The position numbers and the translations under genes were made by a program. A stretch of DNA of 64,000 bases, from positions 23,537,894 through 23,601,893 of the forward strand of contig NC_092231.1 in NCBI RefSeq assembly GCF_036320965.1. Reading direction: 5' to 3'. Positions 1 to 11,639 of this stretch are shown piece by piece. The stretch is from Panulirus ornatus (taxonomy: Eukaryota; Arthropoda; Malacostraca; Decapoda; Palinuridae). The notes beneath the pieces were generated by a model, which saw only the letters and a program-made list of their open reading frames with translations, did no database searches and was not told the DNA's origin. Position 1 is the stretch's first letter; the number at the start of each line of letters is the position of its first letter.

Positions 1-72
1 CACGTTACGTTAAGGTAGATCATGCCTCTCTTGTTTACAATACATCACGTATCCTTAACAATGCTTTACTGA

Positions 73-232
<160 letters not shown>

Positions 233-409
233 CACTGTAATACATACACATTGGTCTTGTAGATTTCTGTGTAAAATTCTTTATGGATTATCTAGTATTG
301 ATATACATTGTCTCAACTTCCGGTGTTACTGCATCATAGTATAGATTCATTCCAGTGATAACTTTTTTCTTTTAGTTGTGTGTAATAACCAATTTGTAAC
401 TGTTGTCTG

Positions 410-1060
410 TACTGTACGCAGAGGGAGTTTTGCACTGGTAGGACCCCATCTCTGGAATCTTCTCTACTATCAAAAAAAATTCTAAACTTTTGTATGCTGT
501 CCATATGTATACTGTTTCCTAATGTACATTACGTTCGTCCACTAATCGTATATGATGAAAATGTTTCTGCACATCTTTTCTGACAGGTTTCTCGATCAAC
601 CTCATGCTGAATTCCCTGGATGTTCTATCCCTAAACCTTTAGAACAACTGTTCAATGTTTGCTTTATGTATCTGTTCAGCCTTCACTCGTGTATCTTCTA
701 TGGTGGGCAAATAAGGCTCCTAATCTTTTCCCGTTACCATCTTTGTTGCCCTCCTCAGGTCCATCTTTATCAGCTCTTTGTACTTCTTTAGTTGCGAAGA
801 CCAAATTAGAGCAGCACATTCTATGTAGGACGTGCATAGCTTGCTAAGTATGTCCTTATTCATAAACATGTTTACAATTCTGATATTTCCCGGCAGTCAG
901 TTAATTTCCTTTGTCTTTCGACGTCTTTTATTGAACCATATCTTGTTCTTCACCTACCCTCTGTACTTGCAACTTCAAGTACCAGTGTTCTTACACCACT
1001 GTAAATTTCACATAGTCTTTTATGAGACCACAGGAATAGTTTTGAGCCACTAACTTTGCA
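410..1060 (-). pseudogene. Decayed CR1-like LINE, RT thumb and 3' UTR
   Basis: Read on the minus strand, about 890-740 gives one open stretch containing NMFMNKDILSKLCTSYIE, then CAALIWSSQLKKYKEL, then RRATKMV. This matches the thumb region of CR1/L2/Jockey-type reverse transcriptases, where (Y/T)SxIRPxLEYxxxxW and VQRRATK are usual. Downstream on the minus strand (about 530-410) lies a block similar to 4960-5170, probably the element's 3' UTR. Stops and frameshifts are present, and no catalytic FADD motif is seen. The family call is by motif only; clade is uncertain. Confidence 0.6.
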
Positions 1061-1279
1061 CTCTTATATCTCCTCCATGAGTGTGGTATTCTTCTTGTTC
1101 TCTGTATAGACTCATTGACACGATGAACCTAAATGTTACATGATCATCTTTACCAGTCAGTGTAAGACATTCCCTCCATCGATATGATACTATGTATGAA
1201 AAGAGGATCTAATATTTACTGTGTATCACCCCTTCTCTAAACCTAGAGTGTCCATTAACAAGAGGGTATTGACTTCTTT

Positions 1280-1590
1280 CATGTGCACACTCCGAGAACT
1301 TGTGTCTTCAAGACGCTCTGTGTCCATGGTCGTTTAGATTCCCCAGTTTATCACTATATTCCTGATATCCTCCATTTCCAGAACACTTCTCTGAGGAGTA
1401 AATGCCTCACTTTTTCATGTACCATCCTGACTGTTTCTTCATTGTTGATTTTGTATATGTATTCTGTTTCATCAGGCTGTGTGCCATTACATGTGATTGC
1501 TTTTATGTTTTTCGGGGATAGTGTTTCAAACTTTGTGTTGTCTCTTCTCTTAGCCTTCAATGTATATATCATGTCTACTTCTGTATATGT
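1280..1590. other. Unrecognised sequence with a 72-codon minus-strand frame
   Basis: A 72-codon minus-strand frame (1354-1572) contains ETLSPKNIKAITCNG and YIYKINNEETVRM. It is not low-complexity, but I do not recognise it. It may be another fragment of a decayed retroelement, since a LINE remnant lies just upstream. I assign no function. Confidence 0.2.
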
Positions 1591-1596
1591 ATACTC

Positions 1597-1600
<4 letters not shown>

Positions 1601-1642
<42 letters not shown>
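1601..1642. repeat. (GT)n microsatellite
   Basis: Twenty-one uninterrupted GT units. Confidence 0.97.
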
Positions 1643-1643
<1 letters not shown>

Positions 1644-1673
1644 ACCGAACTCTCTTAGCTGTCTGTCCGAGGT

Positions 1674-1713
1674 CCGGGGGTGGGAGGTGGTGGGGTGGGG
1701 TGGGGGAGGGAGG
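1674..1713 (+). repeat. G-rich run, possible G-quadruplex
   Basis: Repeated blocks of three to five G separated by T, A or TG, for example GGTGGGGTGGGGTGGGGG. At least four G-runs lie within 40 bases, which satisfies the simple G-quadruplex pattern on the plus strand. Confidence 0.6.
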
Positions 1714-1824
1714 CTGGCTCTGGCTCCGTCTCTGTCACACAGGAAAATTCACTTTACGTTAGCGGTTTCCCAGGAACCCCGGCCGCAAGCGTCCTCTGGA
1801 ATTTAAACTCCAGACGAGGCGAAG

Positions 1825-1826
<2 letters not shown>

Positions 1827-1858
<32 letters not shown>
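1827..1858. repeat. (GA)n microsatellite
   Basis: About 16 GA units ending in GCGAGGGAG. Confidence 0.95.
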
Positions 1859-1865
<7 letters not shown>

Positions 1866-2099
1866 TGCGGTGGTGGGAGCGAGCAGCGCTGGGAGGACTC
1901 ATCCCCCAGAAACATCATTACCTGGCAAATTGGTTTTACTCCGGCTAGCTGTCCCTGTAGTTATTTACACCCTGGGTGTTTGTTTTATGCTGCTGTTGTA
2001 CTTGTTAGATTCGCAAGGGACGGGGTTCTTGTCTTGCCATCGTCCCCTTTCTTTATACACCGTTGTATTGTTGCTGTTGAATGATGGTTTGTGTATCGT

Positions 2100-2325
2100 C
2101 GTTGGCGGCTTTGAATAACGGAGTTTTATCGCTGAACATTTCTCGAGCGTGACGGAACGACGCTGTGTCGTGGCGGAGCGACCCTTGGAACATGACGTTA
2201 ACGACCCTTGGGTACGGCATTGTGACCCCATGAGCACTACGATACGACCTTTGAGCACGACGGTATGACTCTTTGAATGCCAGAGTACGACCCATAGGTA
2301 TGATGATCCAGCCTTCGCTCATGTA
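2100..2325. mobile_element. Foldback-like family, decayed left arm
   Basis: Degenerate tandem units of 20-22 bp, such as GAGCACGACGGTATGAC and GAGCACTACGATACGACC, match the left arm of the family described at 33320-33525. They end with GGTATGATG, which in other copies leads into the central palindrome. No right arm is visible, so this is a half copy. Confidence 0.6.
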
Positions 2326-2394
2326 TAATATCTGCTTCCCCCATTTTTACCTTATCTTTTGTTATCTCGCCCCCAGCATTGTGGATCGAGAATA

Positions 2395-2520
2395 TGGGTT
2401 ACTATTACTATCTCTCCCAGCAGGTCATCAGGTCTAGCGTTACCTGGCTTCCCCGAGGACTGTCCTCCAGCAGATGATCTCATCATTCACCATCAGGTCT
2501 TCTATTATCTGGCTCCCATA
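2395..2520. repeat. 65-bp minisatellite family, locus A (about 2 units)
   Basis: Contains the phrases GGACTGTCCTCCAGCAGAT, CACCATCAGGTCTTCT and ATTATCTGGCT. These recur in the same order at 30190-30570 and, reverse-complemented, at 54945-55330. Only about two degenerate units remain here. Confidence 0.7.
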
Positions 2521-2732
2521 TATCTGTAATTTCTATTTCCACGCGAACTGTAGTAATTTCTCTTTCCCTCTGACCTGTAGTCAAACTTATCTCGTAGCCT
2601 CTCAGAGCACAGGGGTTCGACTCCCTGGTCGCTCGTACAATTACTTCCCGTTGAATTGAATCCATCAAGCGACTTGTGGAATCAGTACGCTGGTCTGATT
2701 TTGTTAGCAGTGGAGAGCAAGGAGGAAGGGAG

Positions 2733-2734
<2 letters not shown>

Positions 2735-2820
<86 letters not shown>
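2735..2820. repeat. (GA)n microsatellite
   Basis: Forty or more uninterrupted GA units, followed to about 3170 by purine-rich degenerate sequence on the plus strand (AGGAAAAG-like). No gene is seen in that purine-rich stretch. Confidence 0.97.
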
Positions 2821-2826
<6 letters not shown>

Positions 2827-3209
2827 AGGGTGTGTAAAAGAGGAGGGTGTAAAAAAGATTTGTGAGTACGAAAGACAAAGAATCAGAGATGAGGATAGAA
2901 GATAGCATGAAAGTAGGGAGGAAAGGAAAAGAAAGCAAGTAGCAAGAAGATTAACGTGAAGGAAAAAGTCACGGAGAGAAAAACTTTGTAGAGAAAAGAA
3001 TAGATTGAATAGTAATTGACGAATAGATGCGTCATGAGAAAATGCCGAGGGATAGGAATAGGAGGAAAGTTGGACGAAAAAATGAATAAAGAGTAAGGAA
3101 CAAAGAGTGAACCACGAGAAATGTGATCGTAAGGAGAGATGGAGGAAAGGAAAAGGTAATTTAGTGTTGTTCTGAAGGCGAGGTGCTGCAGGGTAGATCA
3201 AGGGCTGAA

Positions 3210-3615
3210 ATTTAGGCTCGTCTTTGATATACTCTGCTAAGAAAGCTTGTAGTAATCACGTTCCAGCTATATGCGGTACGACACTTGATCACGACGGTAC
3301 AACCCTTGAGCACGACGGTACGACACTTTACCACGACGGTGCAACCTCTGAGCACGACGATACGACACTTGATCACTACCTTGTGACCCTTGAGCCCCTT
3401 GAGCACGACGGTGTGACCCTTGAGCACGACTGTACGACACTGGAGCACGACTTTACGACACTTCAGCACGATAGTGTGACCCTTGACCACGACGGTACGG
3501 TCCTTGGGTATGCCTACGTGGCCTTTGACCTGACCCTCATGAGTCAGGTCAAAAGCTAAACCCACATACTCAAGGATCACACTGATGTGCTCAAGGGTTG
3601 ATCCCACATAAGTTT
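3210..3615. mobile_element. Foldback-like element with central palindrome
   Basis: The left arm (about 3280-3515) carries about 11 units with the core CTTGAGCACGACGGTACGAC. The centre (about 3516-3560) is an interrupted palindrome: GGCCTTTGACCTGACCC, then CTCATGAG, then TCAGGTCAAA. The right side (3560-3610) has short inverted units such as CTCAAGGATCACACTGATG. The left arm is longer than the right. The overall shape is that of a foldback-type non-autonomous DNA element, and no coding capacity is present. Confidence 0.7.
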
Positions 3616-3619
3616 TCTT

Positions 3620-4180
3620 GTGTCTTAGTAACATGTTACTCACTGCTTGTATAGATTTCTTGATGTTCCTAAAGTGAACAGTGTTACATTTGTTACCTGT
3701 CCATTCCTTATATGTGACTTTGATCTTTGCCTTAGCGAGATAGCATCAGGAACAGACAAATGAACCATAGAGGAAAAGAAAAAAAAAAAATCCATTTGTT
3801 CCGTTCTACTTTCCTGTTTATAGAAGGTGATAATACTGGAGGGGAGGATTTCTGGCAACCCGCCATTACGCTCTCACTGCTCCTACTCGCCATCTAAGAT
3901 ACGCAGGAGTTAAGTAGGTAGCAGTATTTTTAACCCTTATCCTCTGGATGTATATTACTTTAAATCTTATTCACAACGCTTCAAACCTCCTCTGACGGTT
4001 GCATTATCCAGCGCGTTCAGATTCGACCACATTACTTGTAGCATTGATGGTGAACAAAGGAGATAAAAGTCTGTAGGCCTCAGCGAAGCCATACACAACA
4101 CACGAATTCCATTTTCTTCTTCTGTGATAAAGTGATTTATATCGCCATTCTTAAGGCGCCCGTAGCTTTGAGGTTAATCA
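3620..4180. other. Unique-looking sequence, nothing identified
   Basis: Mixed-composition sequence with one poly-A run of about 10 bases near 3780. I see no gene, repeat unit or RNA. Confidence 0.4.
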
Positions 4181-4187
4181 TGTCTGA

Positions 4188-4730
4188 CAGCGGTGGTGAT
4201 GGGAGGTGGTGATGGGGAAATGGAGGCTGGTGCAAGGGAAAAATTAAGGTGGGTAGGAAGTGGGAGGAAGGATGTAAGAAAGAAAATGGGAGTGGATAAA
4301 CGGAAAGAACAAAAGGGACGTGGATAAAAGATGGGGGACGTGGAAGTACAGCGAAAGAGTATGTTGAAGGAAGAGTAGGAGAGAATATGAAAGAAGGAAG
4401 GAAGTATGGGTTAAAGAAAGGGAAGAGGTATAGTTAGAATGGGGGAGGGAGGGAATATGGTTGAAGAATGAGGGAGTATATCAAAAGGAAGAAGATAGTT
4501 TAGTGAAGGGATGTGCAGGAATGTATTAGATCGATGGATGGAGTATATCAAAGAAACCTCTGATTTTATGAAATGGAAAATGTATAATTCCAGTAAGGTG
4601 AGAGAGTGAGCTGTTGGAGTAAGGGAGGGAGTGTGGTGGGACTGTTGGAGAGAGAGAGTGCTGGTGGTGGTGAGCAGGAAAGGAGGGAGGGAGAGAGAGA
4701 GGGAGGGAGGGCAATGCTCCTATAACCCCC
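4188..4730. repeat. Degenerate purine-rich tract
   Basis: Plus-strand AG-rich sequence with GGGAGG, GAAAGGA and GGAGTATA motifs, ending in a short GAGAGAGGGAGGGAGGG run and a CCCCCTCCCC block. It looks like a decayed purine microsatellite. No coding signal is seen. Confidence 0.6.
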
Positions 4731-4803
4731 CTCCCCCTCCCCGTGCAACAATGGATATTTGCATATCGGATATTGACTTGCCTTCTTTAAAAAGCTTGGG
4801 ATG

Positions 4804-4838
4804 TTATTATTATTATTATTATTTTTATTATTATCATT
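4804..4838. repeat. (TTA)n microsatellite
   Basis: About eleven TTA units with one TTTT interruption. Confidence 0.9.
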
Positions 4839-4954
4839 TCGAGCATCTCTGCAGCAACGGGTGTAAGGCTTGAAAAGACCCAACCCACCCACCGACCAAC
4901 CCACACCGTCCTTGTAGGAGGGAAATGTATCTTGCTTTCCCGCAGTTGGGTGAG

Positions 4955-5180
4955 ACTAAGTTTGTCCGTGAAGGATCACCATCAATGTGTAATTACCTGC
5001 TTGTGCTGTATGACGCGGTCGTTTTACACTCGTGGGGCCTCATCTCTTGAACATTCTTTTTTAAGATGCAACATTCTATACCTCTGTGTACTGTCCGTAA
5101 TTACTATATTTCCAATTAATCTATTCCATTCATCTGTCAAGTCTTGTGCTATGGAGGTAATTCTGCACATCTAACAAGTT
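4955..5180 (-). mobile_element. LINE-associated dispersed repeat, probable 3' UTR
   Basis: The phrases TACACTCGTGGGGCCTCATC and CTTGAACATTCTT, followed by a CTGTGTACTGTCC block, run parallel to 410-540 (GCACTGGTAGGACCCCATC, GGAATCTTCT, TATGCTGTCC). At 410-1060 this block follows the RT remains on the minus strand, so I read it as a LINE 3' UTR without its coding part. Confidence 0.45.
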
Positions 5181-5196
5181 CCTTTTTTGTGTGTTA

Positions 5197-5263
5197 TGGT
5201 CTCTAGTTGTTCTGTCCCTGGTCTCTGGTTGTTCTGTCTCTGGTCTCTGGTTGTTCTGTCCCT
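5197..5263. repeat. 22-bp tandem repeat, 3 copies
   Basis: The unit GGTCTCTGGTTGTTCTGT plus 4 bases repeats at 5198, 5220 and 5242 with few mismatches. Confidence 0.9.
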
Positions 5264-5329
5264 GTATCTTTCGAAGACCTGTGCACTATCTACGTCCTCA
5301 AGTTGATTTAGAATGCGAATTTCAGGGTA

Positions 5330-5840
5330 CGAATTCAAGAGCACCAGTTGTGGAGCAACAGTTTCATGGTAGATATTTCAGAGCACCAGTTTCAAGAACA
5401 CTGATTTCGTAGCACCAGCTTTGGGACACCAGTATGAGAGCACCAGGCACCCGTGTTTAACAACATCTGTCAGTGTTCTCGTAAGTACCATCGTTCCAAG
5501 TTTGGTTGCACTTGGCAGGGGCACGTGAATCGCTATAGCAGTTTCTAACCAGGGGTTACACAAAGCACTCCTGGCTCCCATCCTAGGGTACACAGACGGG
5601 GTACACGTATGGCCTGGTTCCAGCCTCGGAGTACACGGACCACCGGTGGTTCGCTGTCGCGGCACACGTACCACAAGTGCGATTTCCACCCAGGGGGTAC
5701 ACTGACCACTAGTGGTTCCCAGCCATGGGTACCAGTACAGTTAATTATGCTCATCTGGAGCTATATGTACTACTATTGATTACACCTGGGGTACCACTGG
5801 TGAAGTGGTACGTGGGAGCCGGTACGCCAGAGCCGTCCAT
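5330..5840. repeat. Degenerate minisatellites (GAGCACCAG and GGGGTACAC types)
   Basis: 5338-5446 repeats AGAGCACCAGTTT-like units about every 20-40 bases. 5545-5830 repeats GGGGTACAC-like words at about 5551, 5585, 5601, 5633, 5666 and 5694, with GGTTCCCAGCC between them. The units are strongly decayed and no gene is seen. Confidence 0.5.
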
Positions 5841-6660
5841 ACGGTACGGAGTCTTAATCTTGAAAATTCCAGTTGTCAATAAAGGAGAATATGGTTCTCT
5901 TTATTTTCCAAGCATAGGAACGTTGGACGATATATTTTGTATATATTTTTCTACGTTTGGTGATGTTGTGAACGTGATATATATTCATTGACTGTCATCA
6001 GAGGTGCACAATTATGTGAAAGTATTTCGCTTAAGATTTATCATGTGAGGCAACATTACACAGGGTACATTACATAGGTAACCATTCCCTGGCGTATGTT
6101 ATATAAGCCACTGTTTCCTAGGTATACCTTTATTAGGGATTATTCGGGGTCAGACGTACAGTACATGACTCAAGGAGACTATTGTCCAACGCACCCCACA
6201 GCATAGACCGTGATTTAAACCATCGCCATTGAATGTCTCTTGTTCTGTAGTAACTATATGCAAAGAAAATAATCCAGCCTCAGTTTCCCCCACCTATAGC
6301 ACTGCACGTTTGACCCCCTCATCTCATTTCTTCCCTCAGGATCATCTGCTCGTTCCATGATATATATTTGCCATATTCGTTCCCTGTTTAAAAATTCCAC
6401 CAGAAATGTGGTCTCAGATCCAGGGTTCATGTCCAGTATTCGACCCCAGGGTTCCAGGTATGGCTGGATCGATCCCGTCGCTGACACGCGCGTTGATCCG
6501 ATGTGCTGGAATAAATTCCCCGCAGCTGTTCAGCTCACGTCGTAAATTCCTCCTCCAGGTCTGAAGGGCTGCCACCTCCGTCTGCAGGAACCTGAAGGCA
6601 AACGTTTATCAGCTGCTTCATAACGTTCACATCAAGTCTCAAGAAGGTGTTTTCGTCGGT
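5840..6660. other. No gene or clear repeat identified
   Basis: Mixed AT-rich sequence. Short frames of fewer than 90 codons show no recognisable domains. Confidence 0.4.
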
Positions 6661-6661
6661 G

Positions 6662-6672
6662 TTGTTTGTTGG

Positions 6673-6721
<49 letters not shown>

Positions 6722-6735
6722 GCTGCTGCTGCTGG
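6662..6735. repeat. (TTG)n trinucleotide microsatellite
   Basis: More than 20 TTG/GTT units grade into CTG units at the 3' end. The poly-Leu and poly-Thr/Asn frames across it are artefacts. Confidence 0.96.
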
Positions 6736-7079
6736 TGTTGTATACGCCATTAACTCGCGAAAACGAACTCATACAGATGACGGAAGGAGACAGAGCATTG
6801 GACGCACTCTGTGACTGCCAGAGTATCAAATCACTGATCGTCTCTATGTTTGTATTGAGTCCCATGTACCACTTAACTAATTATCACCTCGGGATGAAAA
6901 GGTGAATCTAATTGATCTAATTATTAACCTTGGTGAGATAAAGTCATGCTATATGAGACTACGTCGTCATACAACAGAATCGTAGATCTGAAGCTCGTGA
7001 ATCAATGTGATCAGAGCAGAAAAATATACAGATACGTGTTTCAAAGAGAAAAATTCTGTAAACTTTGTCTCATTAAGTA

Positions 7080-8345
7080 AGGAGGAGCTGATAATGTCAG
7101 TCGAGGATTCGAAGTGGCATGTTCATCAAGTCTCTTTCTGAACGTCTATTGCTCTCAACCACTCTAATTAATAGATCATTCCTTATATTAACAAGGCAAT
7201 TTGAGGTAAACTGTTTGTCGATGAGTTTGTAACCATTACTATGAGTGGAATGCAAAGAATATATCCTTGAATAGCTTGTTAGATCGACCTTATCGAAGCC
7301 TTTCATAATTCTGAATACCTGTGTTCGATCATCTCTTAACCTTCTCTTTTCTAAGCGAAATAGATTTAACTCGGCTTTCATAGGATATATATCTCAGACC
7401 AGGAATTATCGTTATAGCTCGCCTCTGTGCTTTTTCCATTCTCTCTGTATCCTTTTCCACGTAGGGTAACCAAAATTGAACATAATATTCAAGCTCGAGA
7501 CGCACCAGTGACATGTAAAGAGTGAGAAAATTTCTCCTTACCTCAAATCTGATAATCTTACCTATATATAAGATATATATATATAATTGTTTCTGAGCAC
7601 TACCTACTTGGCTTTCGGTAGCCAAAGATCGTTACATCCAAGTCTTTTTCCTCATTATGCACTAGGATGGAAGTGAATTTATACTTTATCTTGCCTTTTC
7701 GTTGTTTTTCTTTTCTGGCGATATCTAAAACTTTGCACACATCGATACCAAAACTCACTTGCCACCTGTAAGCTCGGGCCATCAGTCTGTCTAGCTTGTC
7801 TATGTCCATTTGAAGCGCAGGCCTTTAATATTTAGTGATTCATTTCCCAACTCTGTATCGTCTAAGACACTGCAGCCTATTATCAACATTACTGATAAAT
7901 ACGAGAAAGAGAACCTGTCCCAACACTGATCCTTGTGGAACAACACCTGTTACATCTAACCATTTTTAGGTTTGGTCATTAATTTTTACTCTTTGTTTAC
8001 TGACCACCGAAGTGCAACCCCATATGTACCATGTGACGTACCTTTTGTAGGTAGCCTTAGATGTGGAACTTTATCAAATGCTTTTTTGAAATCTAAGTTG
8101 CTGACATCAAATGCTTTGCCTTCATTATTTGTTTTCATAATATCATTGAATAGTTCAAGCAAGATGTCAGACATCAGCGAAAACCAGACTGAGAATCGTT
8201 GTGTATAGTCTTATACCGTATGATGGTTTCTATAATCTTGCCAACTACAGACGTTAAGCTACTTGGACGATAATGTCTGGGCAGTGATTTACTACCTTTT
8301 TTTAAAAATCAGAGTTTCATAGCAAGCCTCCATTCCTTTAGCACT
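7080..8345 (-). pseudogene. CR1-like LINE reverse transcriptase, decayed
   Basis: The minus strand carries the RT landmarks in correct order. About 8345-8285 reads EWRLA followed by LKKGSKSLP. About 8280-8218 reads NYRPSSLTSVVGKIIETIIR, the classic RT-1 block. 8100-8060 reads DFKKAFDKVPH (RT-2, with a catalytic Asp equivalent). 7965-7915 reads DVTGVVPQGSVLG (RT-4). 7680-7620 reads EKDLDVT. 7530-7330 is the thumb, with SLVRLELEYYVQFW and EKAQRRAITIIPGL. 7380-7290 reads LEKRRLRDDRTQVF. A canonical FADD box is not recovered in frame. At least three frameshifts or stops separate the blocks, so this is a dead copy. The motif set fits the CR1/L2 group; the exact clade needs a phylogeny. Confidence 0.85.
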
Positions 8346-8759
8346 TTGATTGTAGTAAGTGACTTATTGGAGAGAGTAGTCATCTCATTTTTTTCCTCTT
8401 TCTTTGTCCTCGGTCAAACCTATCAGATATCACCGTTTTGTTTACTTTTATTCCATCTACAACTTAGTGTATATTTCAACTCTTATATCAGTATGTCGCA
8501 CGACGCTCTCCTTTCTTAGCAATGGCTGTTAAAAAAAGATGCAAAATAGATAATCTAAGAATTCTTCTTTTTCGTTGTCTTAAACCAAGTGATTGTTGTA
8601 TCGTGAATTATATTATACAGTAGAAACATTTTCTCTGTAAAGGTTTACTGCACTTCATATGTACCATAAGGTAGAAACACCAACTTAAGTCTAGGTATTC
8701 TGGACCAAGAATGAAATTTCGAGAGGTGTGTTTGGTAAGTTGGTGGTGCAGTTCAAATG

Positions 8760-9020
8760 TGTCTCGAGCTCTATCGTGCATTTTTGGGACCCCGTGAGCA
8801 CGATGGCCTGTCCTTCAAGTACGTCCATACTATCCTTCAGCACGACGATACATACCCTTCACGACGTGGATACGACCCTTGTGCACGACGGTTTAACCTT
8901 TGGGATATATGATGGTTCATCATTTCACATTACCAGCGTAGGTGGGTCAGGTCAGATCAGATCAAGAGCCAAGTTAACCATACCGTCGTGCTCAACGGTC
9001 GTGCCGTTATGCTAGGACCG
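8760..9020. mobile_element. Foldback-like family member, decayed
   Basis: Left-arm units (TTCAGCACGACGATAC, CTTGTGCACGACGGTT) lead to ATATGATGG and a damaged centre (GGTGGGTCAGGTCAGATC). A short right arm follows with the inverted unit CATACCGTCGTGCTCAACGG. Arms are a few units each. Confidence 0.65.
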
Positions 9021-9540
9021 AACACAAGGTGCTGTGTCCTCCTCGAGACTCAACCTCCACATAGATGGATTGAAAGCCACGGCGAGCCATCCTGTTGCCA
9101 TTCACAGAGTTTTCTATTCCTCATATGGTAAAAGAAAAGATTTTTTTGTAAATTTCCATTGAGAGTTCCTTTTTCACTTCTTTCTATTAACGGTTGTATA
9201 AATTCTTTTCGAGTGTATTCATTAACATATTTTTTCTTCTTGCGTGTCTTTCAGTACCATTCTATTTTTATCGCTTCATCCTCATTCTTCTCACTGCGAA
9301 TATATTTTTGTACTTCCTCCCTCATGCCTTTCACCACTGATATATTTTTTTGTCACTTGTATTTTCACGCCTTTGGCCACGATTGTATTCATAACTGCAC
9401 CCTATTACCCTGTTTTAATTATCATTTCTTTATGGCTTTATAAGTGACTCTGTGCTTTTGTCTGTGGAGTGTGTTTGTTTTAATTCTTACGGGTTTATAA
9501 AGACTACGCAGAAGGTTTTCTCGCTGTACCACATGCTGAT
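9021..9540. other. No gene identified; T-rich
   Basis: T- and C-rich plus strand. The short open frames (about 95 codons) are compositionally biased and have no domain I recognise. Confidence 0.4.
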
Positions 9541-9965
9541 GGTTAAACCTTGAGCATGACGGTATGCTACCCTTGAGCATGACGGTGCTACCCTTGAGCA
9601 CGACGGTACGGTCCTTGAGCACGACGATACGGCCCTTGACCACGACGGTGCGATCCTTGAACACGACGGTACGACCCTTGAGCATGACGGTTCAACCCTT
9701 AAACAAGACGGTGTTATCCTTGAATATGATGGTACCAGCTTTACGTATGATGGCCTGGCCTTTGACCTCACTCCTACGTTGTTCGAGTAAAGGTCATACT
9801 ACTATCCTCATTGGTCATACCGTCGTGCTCAGCGGTCTTACTGTCGTGCTTTGGGCCCATACCGTCGTGTTCATTGGTCATAATGTGCTCAGTGGCTATG
9901 TCGTCGCGCTTCATGGCCATACCGTCGTGCTCAGTGGCCATACCGTCGTGCTCTGGGTTGACGAA
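9540..9965. mobile_element. Foldback-like element with both arms
   Basis: The left arm (9550-9745) has about nine units of 20-22 bp with the core TTGAGCACGACGGTACG. The centre (9746-9800) reads GTATGATGGCCTGGCC then TTTGACCTCACTCC. The right arm (9820-9955) has about seven inverted units such as GGCCATACCGTCGTGCTCAG. The two arms could pair over most of their length as a long hairpin. Small frames across it exist only because the unit is stop-poor. Confidence 0.75.
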
Positions 9966-10145
9966 AAGACAATCATAAAATATCGGGTGGTCTACCGTCG
10001 CCCAGTGTCATTTGTCTTCCGTATCAAAAGACTCAGACGAACCCAAATTGTTGGTGGAGACGCATTTATAAAAACATCCCAACTTGGATTAATTTTAACT
10101 TAACTGCTTTGTTTTATTTGGTACTCCGTCGTATATTATACTCTG

Positions 10146-10330
<185 letters not shown>

Positions 10331-10427
10331 GTGGATATACGAGGATATCAACATGGAGGTAACCACTTCATTCCCTTCCTTTAACATTTACAATAGCCTC
10401 CATTAAGCACTTCCCACTCTCATTGGA

Positions 10428-10482
10428 GGCTCCTCTTCCTTCTCCTCCTTCTCCTCCTCCTCCTCCACCTCCTCTTACGGAA
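10428..10482. repeat. (TCC)n-rich tract
   Basis: Imperfect TCC/CTC/TTC triplets. Confidence 0.8.
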
Positions 10483-10614
10483 GGCTCTCGTGGTTCCTGC
10501 TGTAGGAGGGAGGGACTGACCCAGACAGGGACCAACGCTGATAAATGACCTGACTTTATGCCTCACGAAACACCAGGTCGCTTGGCCTCCCTGGAGACTA
10601 TCCCCATTTCCAGT

Positions 10615-10770
10615 CTACTTCCCTTGACCTTTGACCCGACCCTTATATACTTGACCTTTGACCTGACTTATATAAGGGTCAGGGGAAAGGCCAGGTTATC
10701 ATATCTAAACTCAAGGTATTATACAATTACCCACACATTCATTTTTGACCAGATATTTGGTTAAGGGATT
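10615..10770. mobile_element. Foldback-like family, centre-only copy
   Basis: The central block is duplicated: TTGACCTTTGACCCGACCC, then TTGACCTTTGACCTGAC, then the inverse AAGGGTCAGG and AAAGGCCAGGTTATCATA. The outer end AAGGGATT at 10763 matches other members (33513, 62059). The CACGACGGTACGAC arms are absent. TGACCTTTGACC (10625-10637, 10652-10664) is two AGGTCA half-sites one base apart on the other strand. Confidence 0.6.
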
Positions 10771-10914
10771 CTGGAGAGATTTTGTATTTGTTGTCATCAT
10801 CTGCATACAGCAGAGGTCACGCCACGCTGATATTTCGCTTTCTTATTGGCCTCCAGTTGATAGGAATTCCCAAGTGATTACGAAGAAGGATCTCAGGAGG
10901 ATCTTCGCTATAGT

Positions 10915-11540
10915 GCCTGCTAAAGGTTATTTCTGTGTATATTCCCGTTTTCTGTGTTGTACTGAAGGCCATTCTTTTTATATGGAACAGAGTCCCGTTT
11001 CTTATGTTGCTCTAATGACCATTTTTTTTATGAAAAGACATTTAGATTTTTGTGCTGTGAACGTTATTCATTCGGGATCGAATTCCATTTCTGACAATGT
11101 TGCAGTAAAGGTCATTATCAAAGCACTGAGTCTCATCTGTTATGTTGCTGTGAACGCCATGTATGATAGAATCGAGTCCCATTTTTTATGATCCCGTGAA
11201 GATCATCTGTAAGTGAGATTGAATCCCAATGTTTTTGTTCATGTCACTGTTGTGGCCATTTCTTTTTTGTGGAATTTATTTTTGTGTCACGATATGTGTG
11301 GCTGCAGGTATTTCTTTTTTCTTTTTTTTTTTCCATCGGCGTGAAAGCTATTTCAGTGTTAAGAGTACTATTTTTAGTCTTGTGTGACCTATATTTTTGG
11401 GGTCTGGAAATGTTTCATCTTTTTTCGTTGTGCTATAAGACATTTTTTCTGAAGAGAAATATCGTTTTATTTTTGCTTCGTCTTTGATTTAGATGTTGTG
11501 TGTTGATAAGCGTTTCTTATGTTGTTGCATATACTGTTGT
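10915..11540. repeat. Degenerate ~50-bp minisatellite
   Basis: GAGTCCC/GAATCCC followed by ATTTTTTATGTTGCTGTGAA and GGCCATTT recurs near 10990, 11079, 11128, 11173 and 11218, about every 45-50 bases (one gap is about 90). The later part to 11540 is weaker. The 148-codon plus-strand frame through this block is explained by it. Confidence 0.55.
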
Positions 11541-11552
11541 GAATTAGAACCT

Positions 11553-11556
<4 letters not shown>

Positions 11557-11626
<70 letters not shown>

Positions 11627-11634
11627 CACACACA
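11557..11634. repeat. (CA)n microsatellite
   Basis: About 38 CA units with one CG interruption. It abuts the right half of a foldback-like element starting at about 11641. Confidence 0.97.
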
Positions 11635-11639
11635 CGTTT

